Shown here piece after piece: positions 1 to 6,166 of a stretch of 11,352 nt of DNA (position 1 is its first letter; each line of letters begins with the position of its first letter). The notes under the pieces were generated by a model that was not told where the DNA came from, did no database searches, and saw only the letters and a program-made list of their open reading frames with translations. Source of the DNA: JBICHM01 sp043101835 (GTDB lineage Bacteria; Planctomycetota; Phycisphaerae; Phycisphaerales; UBA1924); assembly GCA_043101835.1 (NCBI GenBank), contig JBICHM010000272.1:1-11352 (forward strand), given 5' to 3'. A program made the translations under genes and the position numbers.

Positions 1-404
1 TTCATCCCCGCCGAATAGGTGCGCAGCGGCATGTGAAGATGCGCGCCCAACTGGGCGAAACCGGCCACGAAATCCAGCAGCGCGCCGGTGTCCACCCCAT
101 AGATCCGCGCCACGAACCGGGTGTTCTGGGCGCCTGTCAGATCGGGATGGAACGCGCCCGCGAATCCCACCGGGTACGAGATGCGGCCGCTGGTGATCAC
201 CCGCCCGCGCGTGGGCCGCAGGGTGCCCGCGATCAGATCGAGCAGGGTGCTCTTGCCGGCGCCGTTGCGCCCCAGCAGGCCGACGATCTCGCGCTCACTC
301 ACGCGATACGACACCCCGCCGACGACGGCGCGACCGGCATACCGCTTCAGCAGGTTGTTCGCTTCGAGGAGCGCTGGCACGTCCGGAGTGTACCGGTCAG
401 GCAC
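1..404 (-). CDS. ABC transporter ATP-binding protein, polysaccharide-export (KpsT/Wzt-like), 3' part outside window
   Basis: Nucleotide-binding subunit that would power export of a surface polysaccharide or similar polymer with an ABC-2 permease lying off the left edge. The first 134 codons are present. Walker A is GRNGAGKST at residues 45-53, followed by LLDLIAGTLRPTRGRV. A stretch reading YPVGFAGAFHPDLTGAQN and then RFVARIYGVD follows; this pattern is typical of the KpsT/Wzt capsule and O-antigen exporters rather than of drug or nutrient importers. The window cuts inside the signature motif (YSAGM), so Walker B and the H-loop are not seen. The GTG at 404 was chosen because it is the first start after the upstream stop that keeps the usual N-terminal length; no Shine-Dalgarno is visible, and GTG at 380 is an alternative. 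The gene lies 38 bases downstream of the DUF4870 gene on the same strand, probably in one transcript. The family is clear; the transported substrate is inference. Confidence 0.9.
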   Translation of the reverse strand, partial: MPDRYTPDVPALLEANNLLKRYAGRAVVGGVSYRVSEREIVGLLGRNGAGKSTLLDLIAGTLRPTRGRVITSGRISYPVGFAGAFHPDLTGAQNTRFVARIYGVDTGALLDFVAGFAQLGAHLHMPLRTYSAGM

Positions 405-407
405 CGA

Positions 408-423
408 CTCGGGTGAGCCCGAG
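408..423 (-). promoter_or_regulatory. Hairpin directly before the ABC ATPase start
   Basis: CTCGGG (408-413) and CCCGAG (418-423) are perfect inverted repeats around a 4-base loop. They lie 3 bases before the GTG start at 404 and fill the place where a ribosome binding site would be. The structure could limit translation of the ATPase relative to the upstream DUF4870 gene. The sequence shows only the inverted repeat; any regulatory role is inference, and such short GC-rich stems arise by chance. Confidence 0.3.
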
Positions 424-442
424 GTCGCGAGCCCGGTCAGCC

Positions 443-868
443 TCAGCCGAGGAAGCGAATGGTGATCGGGTAGCGGTAGAACTCGCCGCGCGTCGCCGCG
501 AGGCCCGCCTTGATGCAGAAGATCAGCCGGATGATGAAGAACGCCGGCACCAGCACCACCGTCAGACCGCCGAAGCTGACCACCGTGCCGACGATCAGGT
601 ACAGCAGCAGGCTCAGCTGGAAGTTGATCGCCTCGCGACCGTGGTCGTCGAGGAAGGGCGATTCCTTGTGCTTCACCGCCCACATCACGATCGAGCCGAT
701 CAGGCCCAGCGCGGTCTGATCGACAAGGCTCAGCAGCCCGATGTAGTGGTTGAACGAGGCATAGGTGCGCTCGCCGGAATCGGCGTGGGGGTCAACGACC
801 GGCGCGTGCTCGGTCTTGCGAGCCTCCCCGTTCTCGTCGAAATGTGCGACTCCCACGTACACCGGCAT
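443..868 (-). CDS. DUF4870 (Tic20-like) integral membrane protein
   Basis: A 141-residue membrane protein of the DUF4870 family, whose biochemical role is not established. Residues 1-35 are polar, and three hydrophobic segments follow near 40-65, 83-103 and 104-122. The family hallmark lies between the first two: KHKESPFLDDHGREAINFQ at 67-85. The C-terminus, GEFYRYPITIRFLG, also matches the family. An in-frame ATG 48 bases upstream (916) would add 16 residues, but the ATG at 868 has a good ribosome binding site (GGGAG about 7 bases upstream) and gives the usual family length. It is the first gene of a probable two-gene unit with the ABC ATPase and is divergent from pdxA. DUF4870 proteins are often simply small inner-membrane proteins, so a role in export is only suggested by the neighbour. 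No conserved residue appears to be missing. Confidence 0.88.
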   Translation of the reverse strand: MPVYVGVAHFDENGEARKTEHAPVVDPHADSGERTYASFNHYIGLLSLVDQTALGLIGSIVMWAVKHKESPFLDDHGREAINFQLSLLLYLIVGTVVSFGGLTVVLVPAFFIIRLIFCIKAGLAATRGEFYRYPITIRFLG

Positions 869-961
869 GGTTCCGCTCCCGCCGCGAGGGTGAAATCGAC
901 CGCGGCAGCCATTCATTCGGCATCGGGACGCGCCGCTTTCGGGGCGGCGTCCGCGCCCGCC

Positions 962-967
962 TACGAT
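962..967 (+). promoter_or_regulatory. Possible -10 element for a leaderless pdxA transcript
   Basis: TACGAT ends 8 bases before the pdxA ATG at 976, and no Shine-Dalgarno precedes that ATG. A start of transcription at the usual distance from this hexamer would fall on or next to the A of the start codon, giving a leaderless mRNA. No convincing -35 box is seen in the GC-rich DNA upstream (only TTTCGG near 937, with long spacing). A similar string, TAGACT followed by GC, occurs upstream of the PQQ gene at 7666-7671. This is a weak, pattern-based call. Confidence 0.3.
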
Positions 968-975
968 TGCAGTCT

Positions 976-2070
976 ATGAGCGCCGGCGCCCCGCGCCATC
1001 CCGATTCTCCGGCTTCGGAGGCCGCACGCCGGCCGACCGTGGTCGTCTCGATGGGCGATCCGCTGGGTATCGGACCCGAGGTCGTCGTGAAGGCCCTCGC
1101 CGATCCCGCCCTCCGTCGCTCGGCCCGATTCGTCGTGCGCGGGCTCGCCGAGCCCATGCATTACGCCGCCGACATGGCCGAGATCGAGCCCTACTGGTGG
1201 CGCGTCCAGCACGACAGCGACCTCGCCCCCCACGCCATGGGGCACAGCGTCGTCGTGCTCGACTACGACGAGTTCGCGATCCACGGCGCCCCGGGCGCCG
1301 GCCTCGAAGGCCCGCGCCCTACCCGCGCCGGCGGGCAGGCCTCCTTCGCCTGGGTCGAACACGCCATCGAAGACTGCAAACGCGATGCGCGCGACCCCCT
1401 CCGCGCCGACGCCATCTGCACCGCGCCCATCAGCAAGGCCGCCTGGCACATGGCCGGCCGAGGCAAGTACCCCGGCCACACCGAGCTGCTCGCCACCCGC
1501 TTCAACGCGCGTCGCCACACCATGATGTTCGTCGGCCCGCGCCTGCGCGTCGCGCTCGCCACCGCGCACATCCCCCTCAACGACATCCGCAACGCCCTGA
1601 CGATCGGGCGCGTCTTCGACCCTATCGACCTCGGCGCCGACACCTGCCGCATGCTCGGCATCGACCGCCCCCGCATCGCCGTCTGCGGCCTCAACCCCCA
1701 CGCCGGCGAGGGCGGCCTGCTCGGCGACGAAGAGACCCGCCTCATCGAGCCCGCCATCCGCCTCGCCCAGGACGCCGGCATCGACGCACGCGGCCCCTTC
1801 CCCGCCGACACCATTTTCCACAAGGCCCTCGACGGGAAGTTCGATCTCGTCGTGGCGATGTACCACGACCAGGGCCTCATCCCCGTCAAGCTGCTCGAGT
1901 GGCGCGACAGCGTGAATGTCACCGCCGGCCTCCCCGTCCCGCGCACCAGCCCCGACCACGGCACCGCCTACGACATCGCCGGACGCAACAAGGCCGACGC
2001 GAGCAGCATGAAGGCCGCGCTCGAACTCGCTGTGAAGATGGCGACGGCGCGGGTGGAAGCCGAGGCGTAG
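976..2070 (+). CDS. pdxA: 4-hydroxythreonine-4-phosphate dehydrogenase PdxA
   Basis: Cytoplasmic enzyme (EC 1.1.1.262) of the DXP-dependent pyridoxal phosphate pathway. It oxidises 4-phosphohydroxy-L-threonine with NAD(P)+; the decarboxylated product is then joined with 1-deoxyxylulose 5-phosphate by PdxJ. The 364-residue product is slightly longer than the usual 320-340 because of about 20 polar residues before the conserved start. Family motifs in order: MGDPLGIGPE (26-35), CTAPISKAAW (148-157), YPGHTELLA (165-173), CGLNPHAGEGG (237-247), GPFPADTIFHKA (273-284), VVAMYHDQGLIPVKLL (292-307) and RTSPDHGTAYDIAG (323-336). The three expected metal-binding histidines are present at 168, 242 and 297, so the enzyme looks intact. 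The ATG at 976 is the only ATG before the conserved core within reasonable distance. The gene stands alone: it is divergent from DUF4870, and the next gene is about 140 bases away. An annotation as the related catabolic paralog PdxA2 is less likely given the close motif match. Confidence 0.96.
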   Translation: MSAGAPRHPDSPASEAARRPTVVVSMGDPLGIGPEVVVKALADPALRRSARFVVRGLAEPMHYAADMAEIEPYWWRVQHDSDLAPHAMGHSVVVLDYDEFAIHGAPGAGLEGPRPTRAGGQASFAWVEHAIEDCKRDARDPLRADAICTAPISKAAWHMAGRGKYPGHTELLATRFNARRHTMMFVGPRLRVALATAHIPLNDIRNALTIGRVFDPIDLGADTCRMLGIDRPRIAVCGLNPHAGEGGLLGDEETRLIEPAIRLAQDAGIDARGPFPADTIFHKALDGKFDLVVAMYHDQGLIPVKLLEWRDSVNVTAGLPVPRTSPDHGTAYDIAGRNKADASSMKAALELAVKMATARVEAEA

Positions 2071-2079
2071 GGCGAACCG

Positions 2080-2093
2080 GGCGCCGCGGCGCC
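2080..2093. repeat. 14-bp perfect palindrome after pdxA
   Basis: GGCGCCGCGGCGCC is its own reverse complement and begins 10 bases after the pdxA stop. It could form part of a terminator stem, but there is no T-tract after it and almost no loop, so it may equally be a chance product of high GC. The rest of 2071-2209 shows no gene and no recognisable promoter. Confidence 0.3.
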
Positions 2094-2209
2094 TTGCGCT
2101 GACGAAACGACCGTCGCGGTTCGCACCCTGTTCTCCCCTCCCAAGGTGGATCTTGCGCCGCATCCCCGGAAGCGACGGGTCTTCGTTGCTTCTGCGGAAC
2201 CATTCCGAC

Positions 2210-2791
2210 ATGCTTGCGCATCGCAGGACGGAAAAGGGCGATGCGTTGGCAAAGAATCTGAATCGGCGAGTGCAGGTGTGCATCGGCGCCGGCTCGGTGC
2301 TGATCGCCGCGACGGCGATCGGCAGCGCGTTCGCGCAGCGTTCGGCTGTGGCGCCCATTGATTCATCGGTGAACGCACTCAGCATCGAACTGACCGACCG
2401 TGCGCTTCGCATCGTCGCGCACGATGAACTGATCGCGCACGCCACACGCCTCGACGATGCGGGCCTGTTCGGTCATGCCGGAGCGTTGCTTCGCACGCCT
2501 ACCGGCTCCCGCATCGCCATCGCGGCGCCGACGGCCGATGCGCTCGCGCCGCGGAGCGGGCGGATCTACTTCTTCGACATCGCTGATGGCCGGCGCGACG
2601 CCGGCGAACCGGCGCCGCTGGCGCTCGAGCCGTGCTCGGCCGTTCTGACGATCGACGGCGCGGAGGCCGGCGCCCTGCTCGGCAGCGCGCTCGCGCCCGC
2701 GCCGGATCTCGATGGCGATGGGTTCGACGATCTCCTCATCGGCGCCCCCGGCACCAGCCGGGCGCACCTGGTCTCCGGCGCCGACGGGTGA
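2210..2791 (+). CDS. Exported FG-GAP-repeat protein, N-terminal part cut by an in-frame TGA
   Basis: The first 193 residues of what appears to be a larger exported protein. A signal peptide is clear: basic stretch NLNRR, then a hydrophobic core to about residue 40, ending SAFA before Q43, a good signal peptidase I site. FG-GAP/beta-propeller-like sequence follows, including a calcium-loop motif DLDGDGFDDLLIGAPG at 166-181. The frame stops at TGA 2789-2791, directly after LVSGADG. Translation past it in the same frame gives TLRSLEGAAGAAFGARVG, a natural continuation of an FG-GAP repeat, then runs into the next ORF without another stop. The start is uncertain: ATG at 2210 is used here, but TTG at 2246 has a better ribosome binding site (GGAAAAGGG at 2230-2238) and gives a compact 31-residue signal peptide. 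TTG at 2153 is also in frame but adds a long polar leader. As read, this fragment alone would be a truncated propeller. Confidence 0.75.
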   Translation: MLAHRRTEKGDALAKNLNRRVQVCIGAGSVLIAATAIGSAFAQRSAVAPIDSSVNALSIELTDRALRIVAHDELIAHATRLDDAGLFGHAGALLRTPTGSRIAIAAPTADALAPRSGRIYFFDIADGRRDAGEPAPLALEPCSAVLTIDGAEAGALLGSALAPAPDLDGDGFDDLLIGAPGTSRAHLVSGADG

Positions 2792-2848
2792 ACCCTCCGA
2801 TCGCTCGAAGGCGCCGCCGGCGCGGCATTCGGCGCCCGCGTCGGCACG

Positions 2849-5308
2849 ATGGTCGCGGAGGACGGGCGCACGCTGCTGACCGTCGCCTCGACCTTCCACG
2901 ACGCGTCGCGCAACCTGCGTGAGCGCACCGAATCCTTCGACGCCGCGACCGGTGCGCTGGTCGCCACGACGCCCGATGCCGAAGCGCCGCTGCTCCGCCT
3001 CGCAGGTGATCTCGACTGGAACGGCGTGGTCGATGCGGACGACCTCGCCCGCGCGCTCCGCGCCGTCGGGCGCGTCAATGCCGCGGGCGCGCTGGCCGAC
3101 CCCATCGCCGACCTGAACGCCGACCGCACGGTCGACCAGCGCGATGTGGACATGCTGCTCGCCAACCTCGGCGCGTCGGGCGGCGACGACGCGGGCGCCA
3201 TATCGAATTGCCCCGGCCTGATCTGCCCCGATGGCAGCTGCCACGACCCCGACACCAACCCCTGCGGCGACGGCGGCGACGGACCCGGCGACGGTGATGA
3301 CGGCGATGGAGGCGGCGTCGGCGGCATGGACGGCACGGGCGCCACCGGCGGGGGCGGTGGCGGCGGCGGCGGAGGTGGCGGGGGCGATGACCCCGATCCG
3401 CCGTCGTGCGATGTGACAATCCTGAGTCCGCCGGGCGCGCTGCTCGTGTGGAAGCCGAACGACGATGACAACGACAACACGAACGACACGGCCGATCTTC
3501 GGCGCCTCGTGGCGTCGGGGTCCGACGCCGACGGGACCTACACCTGGTCCATCGAAGCGCCGCCCGGGCGCGTTGCCTTCAGAGACTTCGATCCGACCGA
3601 CGAGTTCGGGCCGGGCGAGGGGCCGGTCGTCGCGGTCGAAGCGCTCTCGGCAAGCGAGACGGTGGACGATGTCACGATCGGTGTGACCCATCGAACTCAG
3701 GGAGGATCCTGCTCGAAGACCGACACCGTCTCCTTCACGACGATCTCGCTCTCAGTCACCAGGGATCTCTCACCGCCGCTGCAGTTCCTTGAAATTGGTC
3801 ATTTCGGCGCAGACAGGCCGCCGAACGAACTGACCGGGTTCGCCCCGGTGACGCACGCCCTCATCAATGTCAACGCGGTGACCTTCATCGACGACGATCC
3901 CGACCGGTTTCAGATCAAGGTCGTCGATGCGCGGGCGAACGCGAACCCGGGGGCGACGGATTGGGTGGCGGTCCATGTCGAAACGCTACTCGACTCCGGC
4001 GCCATCGACGATGCCGGCGCCGAGATGGACCTGATGGATTCCGGCGCGAGTGAGGTCGAGTTCTTCTCCGAGGCGATGCTCCTCACCTCGCCCGACCTGC
4101 CGAACAACCCCGACGACGACGTCGCCGTCTGGTCGGATCGGGCCGGCGCGTTCGTGGAGGATGACCAGCCGAACGACCGCACCCGACGCGCGACCATCGA
4201 CGGCGGGGTGCGCGTGGTCTACGAGGCGTTTGGGGAGACCTTCTCGCTGCTGGTCCCGGTGGGCAATCGCAACCCGCAAACGGCGCAAACCGGGCAGGTG
4301 CGCCAGGGGCGGCAAGTCCTGCCCATCCGCGTGCGCATCCACACCGAGCCCTACCTCGACGAGGGCGTCAACGCGCTGGCGCTCGCCCCCGGGGTGCAGT
4401 TTGTCGGACTGCGCGTCGAGAACGGCGCGATCGTGCCCGAGGTGTATACCGTTCCCCCGGACGCCGACTTGGTCGGCGCGAACGACGGCATGTTCACCTT
4501 TCTCGACACCAACGGAAACCTCGAGCATGATCCGGGGGAGGTGAGTGAGGCGTATCTGGATCTGAGTCGCGGGGTGCAGGTGATGGTGGACCAGGAAAAC
4601 CCGCTGGAGTCGTTCTACCTGCGCGGTGATGAGGACGAAAACGCAGATCTGACGAAGGGGGCGGACGGCTGGGGAACTGTCGCGACGAACCAGCATGTCC
4701 TCGACCAGATCGAGCGGACGAACATTGCCTGGGCGCAGGCAGGGATCAAGGTCGAGATGGTGGCCGGGCCGATCATCGAGGAGGCGCCGCTCGACGACAA
4801 TGTGAGCGTGCTTCACAACGGGTGGTTGAAATTCGGATGGTACGGCCAGCAGGACGCCTTCGAGTACGGAGACATTGTCACTGTCATCAACCAGATCGAT
4901 GCACAGGCCGAAGCCGGAGTTCTCGAGGTGATCTTCACCGGGCCGCTTGATCCGACCACCAATCCGTTCCAGGTGTGGCTGGGCTATACGAGCTTTCCGA
5001 AGGGCCACGGCCTGCTGGCGCCGCATCTCCAAAACAACACCTATGTGTTCATCGGCCCGAATCTTGATCTAAAACAACGAACCCTCGCCCACGAGATTGG
5101 GCACGCCCTCACGAATCAGGTGGACGCCGCGGCCATTCCGTACATCTTCTTCCCGAATAACTCGACGCCTGCCACAGGTGATGTTCAACCGGCGATTTTT
5201 CGGCGCATCAGGCACGACACCGAAGCGACGGCACGGACTGTTCGAGGCTGCCTAGCCTGTGACGGAAACCAACTGCTCTTGCCAGTCGACGAGGAGAATC
5301 AGCCATGA
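2849..5308 (+). CDS. Dockerin-like and HEIGH metalloprotease-like protein, C-terminal part of the interrupted frame
   Basis: An 819-codon ORF in the same frame as the preceding one. Residues 1-45 finish an FG-GAP-like region. Residues 54-106 look like a type I dockerin: two EF-hand loops, DLDWNGVVDADD (54-65) and DLNADRTVDQRD (88-99), each followed by a short helix. A Cys-containing stretch (about 121-139) and a Gly/Asp linker (140-181, including 13 successive Gly codons at 3347-3385) lead to a large region, about 187-819, that I cannot assign. Its beginning resembles an Ig-like or PKD-like sheet (GTYTWSIEAP). At 748-752 is HEIGH, within TLAHEIGHALTNQ, the HExxH zinc-protease motif; the glycine and third histidine of metzincins are absent. 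The ATG at 2849 lacks both a ribosome binding site and a signal peptide, so independent expression from it is doubtful and the protein probably belongs with the 2210 ORF. The stop overlaps the next gene's ATG (ATGA). Base composition is less GC-rich towards the 3' end. Protease activity is inferred from one motif. Confidence 0.78.
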   Translation: MVAEDGRTLLTVASTFHDASRNLRERTESFDAATGALVATTPDAEAPLLRLAGDLDWNGVVDADDLARALRAVGRVNAAGALADPIADLNADRTVDQRDVDMLLANLGASGGDDAGAISNCPGLICPDGSCHDPDTNPCGDGGDGPGDGDDGDGGGVGGMDGTGATGGGGGGGGGGGGGDDPDPPSCDVTILSPPGALLVWKPNDDDNDNTNDTADLRRLVASGSDADGTYTWSIEAPPGRVAFRDFDPTDEFGPGEGPVVAVEALSASETVDDVTIGVTHRTQGGSCSKTDTVSFTTISLSVTRDLSPPLQFLEIGHFGADRPPNELTGFAPVTHALINVNAVTFIDDDPDRFQIKVVDARANANPGATDWVAVHVETLLDSGAIDDAGAEMDLMDSGASEVEFFSEAMLLTSPDLPNNPDDDVAVWSDRAGAFVEDDQPNDRTRRATIDGGVRVVYEAFGETFSLLVPVGNRNPQTAQTGQVRQGRQVLPIRVRIHTEPYLDEGVNALALAPGVQFVGLRVENGAIVPEVYTVPPDADLVGANDGMFTFLDTNGNLEHDPGEVSEAYLDLSRGVQVMVDQENPLESFYLRGDEDENADLTKGADGWGTVATNQHVLDQIERTNIAWAQAGIKVEMVAGPIIEEAPLDDNVSVLHNGWLKFGWYGQQDAFEYGDIVTVINQIDAQAEAGVLEVIFTGPLDPTTNPFQVWLGYTSFPKGHGLLAPHLQNNTYVFIGPNLDLKQRTLAHEIGHALTNQVDAAAIPYIFFPNNSTPATGDVQPAIFRRIRHDTEATARTVRGCLACDGNQLLLPVDEENQP
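3347..3385 (+). repeat. Poly-glycine codon run inside a Gly/Asp linker
   Basis: Thirteen consecutive glycine codons (mixed GGC, GGG, GGT and GGA) sit in a wider Gly/Asp-rich stretch. They separate the dockerin-like module from the C-terminal region, which suggests a flexible inter-domain linker. The codon mix argues against a homopolymer that would slip. Confidence 0.8.
5291..5296 (+). promoter_or_regulatory. Ribosome binding site of the first paralog, inside the upstream gene
   Basis: GAGGAG lies 8 bases before the ATG at 5305 and within the last codons of the metalloprotease-like frame, whose TGA overlaps that ATG. Strong binding site plus ATGA overlap indicates translational coupling of the two genes and settles the start at 5305. 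Confidence 0.75.
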
Positions 5309-6147
5309 ACGCTAGACAAGCGAGACGAGTGTTCATGAGCCTGACGGCGGTCCTTGTTCTTACACCGCTATCATTGCTCGCCCAGTCCGGTCCGCCCTCC
5401 GACCCCGAGGCGGAGCGAATCGTGGACGCGTTCGTGACGGCAACGGGCCACAGTCCTGAGCTCTATCACGAGCGCAGGGCCGCCGTCCGGGCCGCGCCGG
5501 AGCGCTTTGTCCCGATCCTGCGCGAACGCCTCTCGCAGATTCCCGCGACGCTCGACGAGTACGACCCCGACGATCGCGCATGTATCCTCAACGGGCACCT
5601 CAACCCGCGCAGCGGGAGTCAGGCCGCGACGCTCCTGGGCATCGTCGGGTTGCTCCCCCTTGTCGACGCCGAGCCGATCCTCCAGGAGTTCTTCGACAAG
5701 GTGAACCCGCTTGCGGTCGAGGCGGAGCGGCGATATTGGCGTGAACGCGACATCGCCAACGCCGCCGGCAGGAAGACCGGCAGAGAGCTGGTGGATACGA
5801 AAGAGGTCTACCTCGCGCTGTCGGGAGCTCGAGGGCAAGCCATCAAGGTCGCAAAGAACCTCGACTCCGACATCTTCCATGATGACTTCCTCGCCATGCT
5901 TGCGAGCGACGACCCTGTCGCGCAGGAGACGGGCGCCAACTACACGCGCGGCAACCTCGAAGCGATCGTCGAGCGCAACCCCGAGGCCCTTGCGCAAATC
6001 GTGGATGCGACCTCGCGGCTGGGAGCATCGGATGATCCGCGCGTCGCCAAGGCCGGCCGGACGCTCATGGAAGCCGTCCGGCAAACCCTCCAGTCACCAC
6101 CGCGCGACAACACCCCCGCCGATCCGGCAAGACAGCGCGAACCCTGA
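5305..6147 (+). CDS. Exported protein of unknown family, tandem paralog 1
   Basis: A 280-residue protein that I do not recognise. Residues 1-27 form a signal peptide (basic start, core SLTAVLVLTPLSLLA, cleavage likely near LLA/QSG), so the mature protein is periplasmic or secreted. The rest looks largely helical and lacks obvious catalytic motifs. Blocks shared with the next gene are SDPEAERI (32-39), PILRERL then PATLDEYD (70-87), LLGIVGLLPL (110-119), AEPILQEFFDKVNPLA (122-137), ARGQA with DSDIFHDDF (175-195) and QETGANYTRGNLEAI (207-221). The C-terminus (about 262-280) is polar and proline-rich. Its ATG overlaps the TGA of the upstream metalloprotease-like frame and has a strong GAGGAG site, so the two are co-translated. 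That coupling makes a partner, inhibitor or chaperone role for the exported protease-like protein possible, but nothing in the sequence proves it. A HEAT-like helical repeat fold is another guess. Confidence 0.88.
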   Translation: MNARQARRVFMSLTAVLVLTPLSLLAQSGPPSDPEAERIVDAFVTATGHSPELYHERRAAVRAAPERFVPILRERLSQIPATLDEYDPDDRACILNGHLNPRSGSQAATLLGIVGLLPLVDAEPILQEFFDKVNPLAVEAERRYWRERDIANAAGRKTGRELVDTKEVYLALSGARGQAIKVAKNLDSDIFHDDFLAMLASDDPVAQETGANYTRGNLEAIVERNPEALAQIVDATSRLGASDDPRVAKAGRTLMEAVRQTLQSPPRDNTPADPARQREP

Positions 6148-6166
6148 CCGGAGCCCCGATGCGCCC
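6145..6166 (+). repeat. 22-bp direct repeat, copy 1 (paralog 1/paralog 2 junction)
   Basis: This segment runs from the TGA of paralog 1 through the GGAG and ATG of paralog 2. It is identical to 6990-7011, a period of 845 bases. It marks the boundary of the duplicated unit. Confidence 0.9.

Noticed and set aside
413..979. Plus-strand ORF opposite the DUF4870 gene
   Set aside because: The minus frame matches DUF4870 throughout; the plus frame has only biased Arg/Ala/Gln composition.
961..2445. Minus-strand ORF of 494 codons across pdxA and the start of the next gene
   Set aside because: It is antisense to the unmistakable PdxA frame and is composed of biased residues without motifs.
2789..2791. 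TGA as a sense codon (alternative genetic code) or selenocysteine
   Set aside because: TGA is used as the normal stop of several genes here (443, 5306, 6145, 6990, 7117). FG-GAP repeats have no Cys at this position, and I saw no evidence for a selenocysteine element, so a simple nonsense change or sequencing error is likelier.
2632..2922. Arg-rich alternative-frame ORFs over the interrupted gene, considered as evidence for a frameshift
   Set aside because: The protein-like sequence stays in one frame on both sides of the TGA, so no frameshift is needed.
3347..3385. Phase-variable simple repeat
   Set aside because: The glycine codons are mixed and the longest G-run is short, so slippage is unlikely.
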